Notes: generated from the sequence alone by a model not told the origin. A stretch of DNA of 64,000 bases from Hymenobacter sp. J193 (GCF_024700075.1 NZ_JAJONE010000001.1:1702001-1766000); one strand, 5' to 3'; counted from the stretch's first letter, positions 45,767-54,116 are shown. A program made the numbers and translations.

Positions 45767-45794
45767 CGCGGCAGCTTACGCTGCCGCGTTTTTT
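45767..45794 (+). terminator. Rho-independent terminator after the Nramp gene
   Basis: CGCGGCAGC, TTAC loop, GCTGCCGCG and six T: a perfect 9-bp stem starting 11 bp after the stop codon. It makes the downstream receptor a separate transcription unit. Confidence 0.92.
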
Positions 45795-45805
45795 CGGCCC
45801 AAGAA

Positions 45806-45821
45806 TTTAGGCTCATCTAAA
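45806..45821. promoter_or_regulatory. DtxR/MntR-like operator upstream of the TonB receptor
   Basis: TTTAGGCTCATCTAAA has the same half-site and spacing plan as 44294-44309. It lies 24 bp before the receptor ATG and just after the Nramp terminator. Confidence 0.6.
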
Positions 45822-45844
45822 TAAATAAAGCACTAGCACCTAAA

Positions 45845-48112
45845 ATGAAACATATCCTACTACTGGTTTTCCTGTTTATCTTTTCCGTCAGCGGCCGGGC
45901 GCAGTCTACCGGCAAGCTGGTGGGAGTGGTCCGGTCGGATGGCAAGGAAGTTCCTTTTGCCAGCGTGGGGCTGAAAGGCACCACACTGGGTGCCACGGCC
46001 GATGAGCACGGCCGCTTCACGCTGGCATCGGTGCCGGCCGGCACGTACCGGCTGGTGTGCAGCGCGGTGGGCTACCTGGCCACGGAGCGGGGAGTTGCGG
46101 TAGCCGCCGGGCAGACAACCACCGTCAACCTCAGTTTGAACCCGAGTGCCAGCGCCCTGGGCGAAGTGGTAGTGAGCGGCACCCTGAACGAGGTGATGCG
46201 CGGGGAGTCGCCGGTGGCGGTGGAGCTGTACTCGCCCAAGCTGTTCCGGAAAAACCCAGCGGTGTGTTTGTTCGAGAACCTAGCCATGATCAATGGGGTG
46301 CGGCCCCAGCTCAACTGCAACGTGTGCGGCACCGGCGACATCCACATCAACGGGCTGGAAGGGCCCTACACAATGGTGCTGATTGACGGCATGCCGCTGG
46401 TTAGCTCCCTGGGCACGGTATACGGGTTGAGCGGTATCCCGAGCAGCCTGATTGAGCGGGTAGAAGTGGTAAAAGGCCCGGCCTCCACCCTCTACGGCTC
46501 CGAAGCGGTGGGCGGCCTTATCAACGTCATCACCAAAAACCCCAGCAAAGCCCCGCGCTTCTCGGCCGATGTACTGGCTACTTCCCACCGCGACGTGAAC
46601 CTGGACCTCGGCCTGGCCCGCACCGTTGGCTCTGCCTCTACTCTGCTCAGCACCAGCCTCTACCACTACACCCAGCGCCGCGACGTGAACGAGGATGGTT
46701 TCACGGACGTGCCCACGCAGCAGCGCATTTCGGTATTCAACAAGTGGAGCTGGGCGCGGCCCGAACAGCGCGTGGCCAACTTGGCGGGGCGTTATTACTA
46801 CGAAGACCGGTTTGGGGGGCAGCTGGACTGGGCGCCCAAGCACCGCGGTGGCGACAGGGTGTACGGGGAAAGCGTGTATACCAGCCGATACGAGCTGCTA
46901 GGCCAATATCAACTGCCCATTGCGGGCCAGAAGATACTACTCAGCGGCACCTACAACCAGCACCAGCAAAATTCGGCCTATGGCACCACATTGTACCGAG
47001 CTAGCCAGCGCGTGGGCTTCGGGCAGCTGACGTGGGCGCGGGAGCTGAGCATCCGCCACAGCCTGCTGGCGGGGGCCACCTACCGCACCACCTGGTACGA
47101 CGACAATACGCCCGCTACGGCCCGCCCGGCCGGCACCGAACCGCCCCGCAACCAGCCCGACCTGGTGCAATTGCCCGGCGCTTTCGTGCAGGACGAGTGG
47201 CGCCTCACGCCCGACGCTACCCTGTTGGCCGGCCTGCGCTACGACTACAACTCCCGGCACGGCAGCATCCTGAGCCCGCGCCTGAACTACAAGTGGGGCC
47301 GCCCCGACGGCAGCCGCGTGTGGCGCGTGGGCCTGGGCAACGGCTACCGGGTGGTAAACCTGTTCACGGAAGACCACGCGGCCCTCACCGGCGCCCGGCA
47401 GGTGGTGGTGCCTGAAGCCCTGAAGCCGGAACGCAGCTGGAACGTGAACGTGAACTACAACCGCTTCCTGACTACCCGCGGCGGCGGCACCCTCACCCTC
47501 GATGCCAGCCTGTTCTACACCTACTTCACCAACAAAATCAGCCCCGATTACGACACCAACCCCGACCAGATCCTGTACCGCAACCTCGATGGCTACGCCG
47601 TAAGCCGGGGCCTCACACTGAACTCCGAGTTTGCCCTGGCCCGCCCATTGAAAATTATGCTGGGCGTGACCCTGCTGGACGTATTCCGGCAGGAACGCAC
47701 CGCGGCTGGTCCGCTGCGGCGGGTGGAGCAGCTCCACTCCCCGCCGTTTTCGGGCACCTGGGCCGTGAGCTACACGCTGCAGAAGCTGGGTGTGGCGCTC
47801 GACTACACGGGCCAGGTGAGCAGCCCCATGCCGCTGCCGGTATTCCCCAACGACTTCCGGCCCGGCCGCTCCCCCTGGTTTGCCCTCCAGAACGTGCAGG
47901 CCACCCGCAAGCTGCGCGAGGGGCTGGAAGTGTACGGCGGCCTTAAGAACCTCTTCAACTTCCTGCCCCGCCACCCGCTGCTACGCCCTTTCGACCCCTT
48001 CGACAAGCAGGTGGGCGTGGATAACCCGCAGGGCTACACCTTCGATACCAGCTACAACTACGCGCCTATGCAGGGGCGGCGCTTGTTTCTGGGCATCCGG
48101 TACGCGCTGTAG
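45845..48112 (+). CDS. TonB-dependent receptor, probably for a metal ion or metal complex
   Basis: 755 residues. Signal peptide MKHILLLVFLFIFSVSGRAQ; carboxypeptidase-regulatory-like domain (residues ~22-105: GKLVGVVRSDGKEVPFASV); plug with LGEVVVSGTLNEVMRGESPV, an unusual NCNVCGTGDIHINGLEGPY, MVLIDGMPLVSSL, ERVEVVKGPASTLYGSEAVGG and LINVITKNP; then a 22-strand-type barrel ending GRRLFLGIRYAL. The Cys-x-x-Cys in the plug is rare in these mostly Cys-poor proteins and may bind metal or form a disulfide. Position after the Nramp gene, with a matching operator, suggests import of manganese, iron or a carrier of them. The exact ligand is not known. Confidence 0.9.
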   Translation: MKHILLLVFLFIFSVSGRAQSTGKLVGVVRSDGKEVPFASVGLKGTTLGATADEHGRFTLASVPAGTYRLVCSAVGYLATERGVAVAAGQTTTVNLSLNPSASALGEVVVSGTLNEVMRGESPVAVELYSPKLFRKNPAVCLFENLAMINGVRPQLNCNVCGTGDIHINGLEGPYTMVLIDGMPLVSSLGTVYGLSGIPSSLIERVEVVKGPASTLYGSEAVGGLINVITKNPSKAPRFSADVLATSHRDVNLDLGLARTVGSASTLLSTSLYHYTQRRDVNEDGFTDVPTQQRISVFNKWSWARPEQRVANLAGRYYYEDRFGGQLDWAPKHRGGDRVYGESVYTSRYELLGQYQLPIAGQKILLSGTYNQHQQNSAYGTTLYRASQRVGFGQLTWARELSIRHSLLAGATYRTTWYDDNTPATARPAGTEPPRNQPDLVQLPGAFVQDEWRLTPDATLLAGLRYDYNSRHGSILSPRLNYKWGRPDGSRVWRVGLGNGYRVVNLFTEDHAALTGARQVVVPEALKPERSWNVNVNYNRFLTTRGGGTLTLDASLFYTYFTNKISPDYDTNPDQILYRNLDGYAVSRGLTLNSEFALARPLKIMLGVTLLDVFRQERTAAGPLRRVEQLHSPPFSGTWAVSYTLQKLGVALDYTGQVSSPMPLPVFPNDFRPGRSPWFALQNVQATRKLREGLEVYGGLKNLFNFLPRHPLLRPFDPFDKQVGVDNPQGYTFDTSYNYAPMQGRRLFLGIRYAL

Positions 48113-48208
48113 TCGCAGCAGGACAGAGAGTGGGCCTGGCTCCACGCTTGCACCTTATGGCCGCAGGCGTGCGTATCAGGCGGCACCCTCCCTCCTTTTC
48201 CCGGACTT

Positions 48209-49051
48209 ATGTACTTTTTCCGTGTGCTGGCCGCCTGCCTGTGCCTATCCGTGGCTGCTCGGGCGCAGGATAAACCCAAAACCTGCCCCTACGATTCCGC
48301 CCATTTCAGCCTATTCAAGCCCGTGCCCCGCAACCAGCTGCGCCCCCTGCGGCCCGACCGGCCCGGCGTGACGGAAAGCCCATTTACGGTAGATGCCGGC
48401 CACTTTCAGCTTGAAATGGACGGCCTGCGCCTTATCAACTCCCGCGAGGACGATGAGCAGAGCCGCACCTGGAAAGTGGCCTACACCGTGGTCAAGCTCG
48501 GCCTCAGCCGCCGCACCGACGTGCAGCTGGAAGTGCCGCTGTACAAGATTGAAAAAGAGCGCACCGCCGATGCGCCCTGGCAGCGCCGCGCCAGCTTTGG
48601 CGACATGACGCTACGGGTCAAGCACAACTTTCTGGGTGATGATCAGGAAGGCCCCGTGGCCATGGGGGTAGTGGCCTACACGCGCCTGCCCACCAGCGGC
48701 CGGGGCGCCGTGGAAGGTGGCCTTATCCTGCCCGTGAACGTGGAGCTGCCGCACCGCTGGAACTTCGACGTACAGCTGGAAGCCGACGTGAACTACGACC
48801 AGGAGACCCACAACCACTACCTGCGCCTGATGCCCTCCGTGGCCCTCGACCACGAGTTCAACGACACCTTCAGCTTTCTGGTGGAAGGCGTGACGCAGTG
48901 GGACGAGCTGCACAGCGGCTGGCGCTCCTCGCTCAATCTGGCGCCTATCATTTCCTTTGGGGAAAACTTTCAGGCCGACCTAGGCACGCATCTGGCGCTC
49001 AGCAAAGAAGCCGAGCGGGAATTCTTCGTGGGGTTCACGTACCGCCGCTAG
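48209..49051 (+). CDS. Outer-membrane transporter-like protein (MetA-pathway/phenol-degradation fold)
   Basis: 280 residues. Signal peptide MYFFRVLAACLCLSVAARAQ. The mature part begins LRPLRPDRPGVTESPFTVDA, GHFQLEMDGLRLINS, a hallmark of the family named after phenol-degradation outer-membrane proteins, and continues as alternating strands (ITVVKLGLSRRTDVQLEVPL-like, GDMTLRVKHNFLG, GAVEGGLILPVNVELP), ending EREFFVGFTYRR with a C-terminal aromatic-Arg. It follows the TonB receptor on the same strand after 96 bp and may be cotranscribed. The role is unknown; a part in metal uptake is only inferred from context. Confidence 0.78.
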   Translation: MYFFRVLAACLCLSVAARAQDKPKTCPYDSAHFSLFKPVPRNQLRPLRPDRPGVTESPFTVDAGHFQLEMDGLRLINSREDDEQSRTWKVAYTVVKLGLSRRTDVQLEVPLYKIEKERTADAPWQRRASFGDMTLRVKHNFLGDDQEGPVAMGVVAYTRLPTSGRGAVEGGLILPVNVELPHRWNFDVQLEADVNYDQETHNHYLRLMPSVALDHEFNDTFSFLVEGVTQWDELHSGWRSSLNLAPIISFGENFQADLGTHLALSKEAEREFFVGFTYRR

Positions 49052-49073
49052 AGCTCCGGATGCGGGCTTCGGC

Positions 49074-50291
49074 TTACTCCACCGGCTTGGTACGACGGGC
49101 CAGCAGCAGGTTCGAGTCGTTCTGGCGCCAGTTGTAGCCGGTGCCGAAGGGCAGCGGGCGCACGCGGCGCACCGTGTCGGCGTAGGCGCGGGTCAGCTCG
49201 GGCTGGTAGTGCTTGGCGAAAAGGTTAATGGGGCGCTTGTAGGTGCCGTAGTGCGTGAACTGCCAGTTGGCTGGCCGGAAGTACTTCATGGCAATGCCCG
49301 AATCGTCCTGCAGCACGTAGCGGCTGCGCTCCATAGTCAGGTTGCGCACTTTGCTGAAGTAGGACTTGTGCATCAGGTAAGAGGCCGACTTCACGTAGGT
49401 GGTCAGCGGGCCGAGGCTGCGCACGTACTTAAGGGCAGCTTCCTGGGTCTGGCCCAGCTTCCAGTCGCTGAGGTCGGCGGAGAAGTAGTAGGCTTTCTTA
49501 TCCAAGCCGGTTTTGTCGCGCATCGTCAGCTCCACGCCGGGAACCACCTTCGGGCCGGGCCGGCTGATGGTAGCCGAGTCGGCTTCGGTGAGCTGGCCTT
49601 CGGTATCAAGCTGCACGTAGCGTACCCCGGTTACCTGGTGGCTGGTGCGGGCGGCGAAGAGCAGCATCAGCGGCAACGACCCATCCAGCTCTACCGATTT
49701 TAGATCTACGGCCATGTCGTTGGTGCGGAAAAAGCTGAACTCCAGCACCGACCACAACGACTTCTTGAGCATGGTAAACAGCTTCGGGTTTTCGAGGGTG
49801 CGCTGGTGCGGCACGGTGCCCACCGGCTCCAGGCCCACCAGCACGTAGGTCTGGCTGGTCGGGAACATGGTCACCACGTTCAGCAGATCGGGCCCGCTGA
49901 AGGGGTAGAAGATAACGGGGCTCTGGCGGCGCACCGAATCCAGCTCGGTGGCGGCCCACTGCTGAATCTTGTCGGTGCGGGCGGCGTGGTACTTGCTCCA
50001 GCTTTTGTCGGCGTCGGTGGCGTAGGCTTGCCAGGTAGGGCGCTGGGCCAGGGGCCGGAGGGCACTGCCCTGGCTTAGGCGCTGCCCGGCCAGGTAGGCG
50101 GCCACGTCCTGCACGGCGGTGGTATCGGGGGCGGGCGGAGTAGCCGGGGCGGCCGCTGCGGTATCGGGCGTGGCGGGGACCGGCGTGGGGGCGGCGGGCT
50201 GCTGCTGGGGAGTGGAGGTTTTGGGGTCCGAGCAGGCCGCCAGCGTCAGGAAGAAAGCCGGCCATAGCAACCGGGCAACAGGAAAGCGCAT
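49074..50291 (-). CDS. Lipoprotein of unknown function
   Basis: 405 residues. The start at 50291 gives a lipoprotein signal (LLWPAFFLTLAACS, Cys at about 20), followed by a Pro/Ala/Thr linker to residue 55. The folded part has VAAYLAGQRLSQGSALRPLA, SVRRQSPVIFYPFSGPDLLN, MFPTSQTYVLVGLEPVG, KKAYYFSADLSDWKLG, KSASYLMHKSYFSKVRNL and DSGIAMKYFRPANWQF. These read as a conserved enzyme-like or binding domain I have met in Bacteroidota lipoproteins but cannot name. It is exported to the envelope. It is convergent with the outer-membrane gene at 49051 and 48 bp downstream of the channel gene. Confidence 0.75.
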   Translation of the reverse strand: MRFPVARLLWPAFFLTLAACSDPKTSTPQQQPAAPTPVPATPDTAAAAPATPPAPDTTAVQDVAAYLAGQRLSQGSALRPLAQRPTWQAYATDADKSWSKYHAARTDKIQQWAATELDSVRRQSPVIFYPFSGPDLLNVVTMFPTSQTYVLVGLEPVGTVPHQRTLENPKLFTMLKKSLWSVLEFSFFRTNDMAVDLKSVELDGSLPLMLLFAARTSHQVTGVRYVQLDTEGQLTEADSATISRPGPKVVPGVELTMRDKTGLDKKAYYFSADLSDWKLGQTQEAALKYVRSLGPLTTYVKSASYLMHKSYFSKVRNLTMERSRYVLQDDSGIAMKYFRPANWQFTHYGTYKRPINLFAKHYQPELTRAYADTVRRVRPLPFGTGYNWRQNDSNLLLARRTKPVE

Positions 50292-50339
50292 AGTCAGGAG
50301 AAATGCGTGGGAAAGAAACAAGCTCGTCAAAGGTACACG

Positions 50340-51176
50340 TCAAAGCTTCTCGCCACAGTGCCAGCAGTATTCGGCCTCGGGGCGGTGCTCGGTGGCCTGG
50401 CACACGTGGCAGATGACCTGCTTGAAGGCCGGGGCCGCCGGCCGGCCGGGCGAGGCCATCTGGGCCGATACGATGCCCGTGGGCACGGCAATGATGGCGT
50501 AGCCCAGAATCATAAGCACCGAAGCCAGCGTCTGGCCCAGCACCGTCACGGGGGAAATGTCGCCGTAGCCCACGGTGGTGAGCGTGACGATGGCCCAGTA
50601 AATGCTCTTCGGAATGCTGGTGAAGCCATTTTTGCCGCCCTCCACCACGTACATGAGCGTGCCGATGACGACCACCAGCGTAAGCACGGCCGTGAGAAAC
50701 ACCAGAATCTTGTGGCGGCTGGCTTTGAGGGCCGTCAAAATAAACTCGCCTTCGCCCACAAACTGGCCCAGCTTGAAGATGCGGAACACGCGCAGGAGCC
50801 GCAGCGTCCGAATCACGATGAGGTTGCGGCTGCCAACGGACAGCAGACTGGCCAGCGTAGGTACAATGGCCAGAAAATCGATGATGCCGAGCCAGCTGAG
50901 CGCGTAGGCCAGCGGACGGCGCACCACCAGCAGCCGCAACAGGTATTCGATGATGAACAGCCCCGTCATAAACCACTCCACGGCCCGCAGAATGGGGCCG
51001 TAGCGGGCATCTATGGACCGCACGCTTTCCAGCATCACGGCCAGCACGCTAAAGCAGATGGCCACCAGCAGCAGGATATCGAAGGCCCGCCCGGCGCGCG
51101 TGTCCGATTCGAAGATGACGCTGTACGCCTTGCGCTTCCAGGAGGCGCTGCCGGGGTCAGGGGGAGTGATTTTCAT
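50340..51176 (-). CDS. Voltage-gated-type potassium channel with C-terminal zinc-ribbon-like tail
   Basis: 278 residues. Six helices: S1 FDILLLVAICFSVLAVMLES, S2 LRAVEWFMTGLFIIEYLLRLL, S3 ALSWLGIIDFLAIVPTLASLL, S4 with regularly spaced Arg, VIRTLRLLRVFRIFKL, S5 ILVFLTAVLTLVVVIGTLMYV, a pore with the potassium filter TLTTVGYGDISP, and S6 ASVLMILGYAIIAVPTGIVS. The C-terminus has CHVCQATEHRPEAEYCWHCG, two Cys-x-x-Cys pairs suited to bind zinc in the cytoplasm. It conducts potassium outward or inward depending on voltage. The permease gene lies 17 bp upstream on the same strand; the two are likely cotranscribed. Confidence 0.93.
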   Translation of the reverse strand: MKITPPDPGSASWKRKAYSVIFESDTRAGRAFDILLLVAICFSVLAVMLESVRSIDARYGPILRAVEWFMTGLFIIEYLLRLLVVRRPLAYALSWLGIIDFLAIVPTLASLLSVGSRNLIVIRTLRLLRVFRIFKLGQFVGEGEFILTALKASRHKILVFLTAVLTLVVVIGTLMYVVEGGKNGFTSIPKSIYWAIVTLTTVGYGDISPVTVLGQTLASVLMILGYAIIAVPTGIVSAQMASPGRPAAPAFKQVICHVCQATEHRPEAEYCWHCGEKL

Positions 51177-51193
51177 AACTCAGACCAATAAGC

Positions 51194-52510
51194 TTAACCC
51201 CGGCGGCCTACCCCGCGCCCCACGTAGTACACCAGCAGCCCCACCAGCAGCGTAAGCAGGCCGTAGCCGGTTTCGCGGGGCTTGTCGTCGATGATAAACC
51301 AGAGCGTCCAGCCGTTGAGGGCCAGAAATAGCAGCGGAGTGATGGGGTAGCCCCAGGCCCGGTAGGGACGCGGCAGCTCGGGCCGGCGCCAGCGCAGCAC
51401 AAACAGCCCCAGCACCGTCAGGAACGTGAACAAGCTAAGCACAAACCCTGCGTAGAGCAACACCTGCTCGAAGGTGGCCGTGAGCAGGAACAGCAGCGTG
51501 AGGGCCGTTTGCAAGAGCGTGGCCCGCACCGGAATGCCGGCCGCGCTTACTTTGCCCAGGCCCCGGAGCGGGGGCAGGTCCTCCCCCATCACCTGCACAA
51601 TGCGCGGCCCGGCAAAAATCATGGAGCTGACCGTGGACACCAGCAGTACCGCAATGACGCCGCCCATCAGCCGGCCCGCCGCCGACCCGAAGATTTCCGT
51701 GGCGGCCACGAAGCCCACTTCCACCTGCCCGGCCAGCCGGGGAATGGGCGTCGAATACAGAAACACGAAGTTCAGCCCCACATAAAGCAAAAGCACCAGC
51801 GCGGTGCCCAGCAGCAGAATGCGGGGCAGGTTGCGCTGGGGGTTGGCCATTTCGCCGGTGAGGTAGGCCGCCGCGTTCCAGCCCGAGTAAGCGTACGACA
51901 CATACACCAACGACACGGCAAAGGCCGGGCTCAGCAGCTGCTGCCAGTCGGCCGCCTGGGGCACAAATGCCAGGTCCGTAGGCGTGGCTGCCGCCAGCCC
52001 CGCCCCGATAAACAGCACCAGCACCAGCACCTTCACCGTGGTAATGATGACCTGCAGGCGGCTGCCGGCCTGCTTGTTGGTGGCGTGCACGGCCGTGAGG
52101 GCCAGCACCACGCCCACCGACAGCCATTGCGGCGACAACGCCGGCCACACGCTCTGGGCGTAGCGCCCCAGCGCCATAGCCGCCAGGGCCGTGGGCGCCG
52201 CAAACCCCACCGTAGCCGACACCCACCCCGACAGAAAGCCCAGCGCCGGGTGATAAATCTGCGACAGGTAGTGGTACTCCCCGCCCGAGCGAGGCATGGC
52301 CGCCGCCAGCTCGCCGTAGCACAAGGCCCCGCACAGAGCAATGAGGCCGCCCACCACCCACAGCATCAGCAAAGCAAACCCGCTCTGGATGCCCAGCACC
52401 TGAAACCCCAGGCTGGTAAACACGCCCGTGCCCACCATGCTGGCCACCACAATGGCCACGCCCGTAAGCAAACTAAGTTTATAGGAGTTGACGGCGGCGG
52501 GCTCAGACAT
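51194..52510 (-). CDS. APC family amino acid permease
   Basis: 438 residues with twelve hydrophobic segments. Helix 1 GVAIVVASMVGTGVFTSLGF holds the G-S/T-G substrate motif; MPRSGGEYHYLSQIYHPALGFLSGW is the conserved helix 2-3 stretch, and AYSGWNAAAYLTGEMANPQRNLP the helix 6-7 loop. These place it in the amino acid/polyamine/organocation superfamily, close to LAT/serine-threonine exchangers. The start at 52510 (MSEPAAVNSYKLSLLTG) begins just before helix 1; a longer frame from 52594 enters a tandem repeat and is rejected. Substrate unknown. Confidence 0.92.
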   Translation of the reverse strand: MSEPAAVNSYKLSLLTGVAIVVASMVGTGVFTSLGFQVLGIQSGFALLMLWVVGGLIALCGALCYGELAAAMPRSGGEYHYLSQIYHPALGFLSGWVSATVGFAAPTALAAMALGRYAQSVWPALSPQWLSVGVVLALTAVHATNKQAGSRLQVIITTVKVLVLVLFIGAGLAAATPTDLAFVPQAADWQQLLSPAFAVSLVYVSYAYSGWNAAAYLTGEMANPQRNLPRILLLGTALVLLLYVGLNFVFLYSTPIPRLAGQVEVGFVAATEIFGSAAGRLMGGVIAVLLVSTVSSMIFAGPRIVQVMGEDLPPLRGLGKVSAAGIPVRATLLQTALTLLFLLTATFEQVLLYAGFVLSLFTFLTVLGLFVLRWRRPELPRPYRAWGYPITPLLFLALNGWTLWFIIDDKPRETGYGLLTLLVGLLVYYVGRGVGRRG

Positions 52511-52574
52511 ATAGAAGGTGGATGTGCGCCCCAAAGATGCAACCGTACCCGACATTTGGCGCGGGGGCCGGCGC

Positions 52575-52706
52575 CGCGCCGCTTCTACGCGCATTCGCGC
52601 CCCTTCTATGAAGGCTTACGCCGTTTCGATGCCTGTTTACGCCGTTTCTACGGAGGCTTACGCCACTTCTACGAGGGTTTACGCCGCTTCTACGCCCGTT
52701 TACGCC
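52575..52706. repeat. 21-bp tandem repeats, six units
   Basis: Six successive 21-bp units, consensus TACGCCGYTTCTACGNNNGTT (first two begin CGCGCC), plus a final partial TACGCC. The period is a multiple of three and several frames stay open through it, but neither strand shows an ORF with a convincing start or context. It lies between the amino acid permease start and the DUF2480 terminator. Confidence 0.88.
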
Positions 52707-52719
52707 TCCGTCGAAAGCC

Positions 52720-52754
52720 AAAAAAGCCCCCCTGACGCATCAGAAGGGCTTTTT
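52720..52754 (-). terminator. Terminator after the DUF2480 gene
   Basis: AAAAAGCCC / GGGCTTTTT arms with an inner CTGA / TCAG stem; T run on both strands. It is 23 bp past the DUF2480 stop. Confidence 0.85.
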
Positions 52755-52776
52755 CATTGACAACCGGCCAGACGGC

Positions 52777-53289
52777 TTAGGCTTTGGGGCGCTTGTAGAG
52801 GGGCACGGTGCTGCACGGCTCCCCGTACATGATGCTGGCGGCCACGGGCAGCAGCTTCTGCATGATGGCCACGTAAGCGTAGGTGGGCACGGGCTTTTCG
52901 CCGCAGCCTTTTATCACCAGCTTGGCGTCGCGGTACTGCTCGGCGTCGATACCGGCAATGGCTTCCTGGAACAGCTCCTGCTCCAGCGCCTCCAGGTTGC
53001 CGAACACGTAGCGGTGCGCGTAGCTCTGGAGCTTGGAAGCCAGCAGCATGTAGGCCCAGGTGGGCACAATGGCATCGGCCGAGCAGATGATGGCCACATT
53101 CTGGCCCGCGTACTGCGTCCAGTCGTGGGTTTTGATGAACTCGCGGAAGTCCTTTTCGCGCAGCATCAGCCCATGAAACAGGTTTTCCTTGATGTCATAC
53201 ACCACCCGCTCGCCCGGATGAATAAACTCTTCCAGGTTGAGCGTGGTGAGGGCGCTTTGCGCCACCCGGTTGATGAGGATGTCTTCCAT
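52777..53289 (-). CDS. DUF2480 family protein
   Basis: 170 residues, a family restricted to Bacteroidota as far as I know: MEDILINRVAQSALTTLNLE, GERVVYDIKENLFHGLMLRE, KDFREFIKTHDWTQYAGQNV, ICSADAIVPTWAYMLLASKL, LVIKGCGEKPVPTYAYVAIM, SIMYGEPCSTVPLYKRPK. The two Cys (in KGCGEK and GEPCSTV) and SADAIVP are conserved in memory of the family. No signal peptide or membrane helix. Function unknown. It is separated from tsaB by a large inverted repeat. Confidence 0.9.
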   Translation of the reverse strand: MEDILINRVAQSALTTLNLEEFIHPGERVVYDIKENLFHGLMLREKDFREFIKTHDWTQYAGQNVAIICSADAIVPTWAYMLLASKLQSYAHRYVFGNLEALEQELFQEAIAGIDAEQYRDAKLVIKGCGEKPVPTYAYVAIMQKLLPVAASIMYGEPCSTVPLYKRPKA

Positions 53290-53298
53290 GATATGAGT

Positions 53299-53419
53299 AG
53301 TAGGGGCGGGGCTTGTCCCCGCCCGTCGTTACAACACGTTTTCGTTCTGCGGCCGCCTGCCGACACGCCGGCTCCTGCACCGGCGCACACGGCGGGCGGG
53401 GACAAGCCCCGCCCCTACT
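53299..53419. repeat. GC-rich inverted-repeat element overlapping the tsaB stop codon
   Basis: Perfect 27-bp inverted arms at 53299-53325 (GTAGGGGCGGGGCTTGTCCC inside) and 53393-53419 enclose a 67-bp core. Each arm is itself nearly palindromic (GGGCGGGG-CTTG-TCCCCGCCC). The right arm covers bases 53415-53417, the stop codon of tsaB. No coding sequence lies inside. Similar GGGGCGGGGCTTGTCCCCGCCC repeats occur widely in bacteria (memory, not a search). Confidence 0.85.
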
Positions 53420-54116
53420 TTTTCGGGGTGGTGGTGTACACTTCCTTTAGATAGAACGGCTCGTAGTAGGCCACGCTGCGAAACTCCTGCCGCTGGTAGG
53501 CGCCGAGGGCCAGTTCACCCACGGCCACCGCCGAGGGCTCGATGCCCATCAGAAACCCAGCGTGCGGATGCCCCGCCACGAGCGGCCGGAACTTGGCCGC
53601 ACCGTTACCAAAGCATAACAAGGAGTGGTGGGCTAATTGTTCTCGTAGGGTATCGGCGTCGAGGATGAGGGGCGTGGGCGCCAGCTCTTCGGTGCCGTCG
53701 TGCCGGTAGAGGGCGGCGTACACTTCCATGCGCCGGGCATCGAGCATGGGGCAGTACAGGTAGTTTTCGGGGCGGGCGGTGCGCTGGGCTACCTGGTGGG
53801 CCAAGCTTTGCAGCGTGCCAATGGCCAGCAGGGGCACGTCCAGCGCGTAGCAGAAGCCCTTGGCGGCGGCGGCCCCAATCCTCAGCCCGGTGTAGGAGCC
53901 CGGCCCGTCGCTCAGGGCCACGGCGGCTACGTCCTGCAGGGTGTGGCCGGTGTTTTCCAGCAGCTGGCTCACCAGCACGCTCAGGTGCGAGGAGTGCGAC
54001 TTCTCCAGCCGCAGCTCCGTCTGGCCCACCAGGGAGCCGTCGGCCACGCGGTGCAGGGCCACGGAGCAGACGGGGGAAGAGGTTTCGAGGGAGAGGATGA
54101 GGGAGGGCTCAGGCAT
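53415..54116 (-). CDS. tsaB: tRNA threonylcarbamoyladenosine biosynthesis protein TsaB
   Basis: 233 residues. Inactive kinase-fold partner of TsaD in making t6A at position 37 of ANN-decoding tRNAs. Family segments: LILSLETSSPVCSVAL, SHSSHLSVLVSQLLENTG, VAALSDGPGSYTGLRIGAAA (as VALSDGPGSYTGLRIG in the sequence), AKGFCYALDVPLLAIGTL, MLDARRMEVYAALY. The ATG at 54116 fits the family N-terminus; a TTG four codons upstream does not. The start lies inside the 3' end of a decayed DUF5615 gene, and the stop lies inside a repeat arm. Confidence 0.94.
   Translation of the reverse strand: MPEPSLILSLETSSPVCSVALHRVADGSLVGQTELRLEKSHSSHLSVLVSQLLENTGHTLQDVAAVALSDGPGSYTGLRIGAAAAKGFCYALDVPLLAIGTLQSLAHQVAQRTARPENYLYCPMLDARRMEVYAALYRHDGTEELAPTPLILDADTLREQLAHHSLLCFGNGAAKFRPLVAGHPHAGFLMGIEPSAVAVGELALGAYQRQEFRSVAYYEPFYLKEVYTTTPKK

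Noticed and set aside
49606-50976. 456-codon minus-strand open frame spanning two genes
   Set aside because: It lies in another frame over the lipoprotein and potassium channel genes; both of those have clear starts and motifs.
52575-52706. CRISPR array
   Set aside because: Units are directly adjacent 21-mers without spacers, and no cas genes are present.
51509-52735. 408-codon plus-strand frame over the permease
   Set aside because: Antisense, highly basic and His/Gln-rich, with no recognisable domain.
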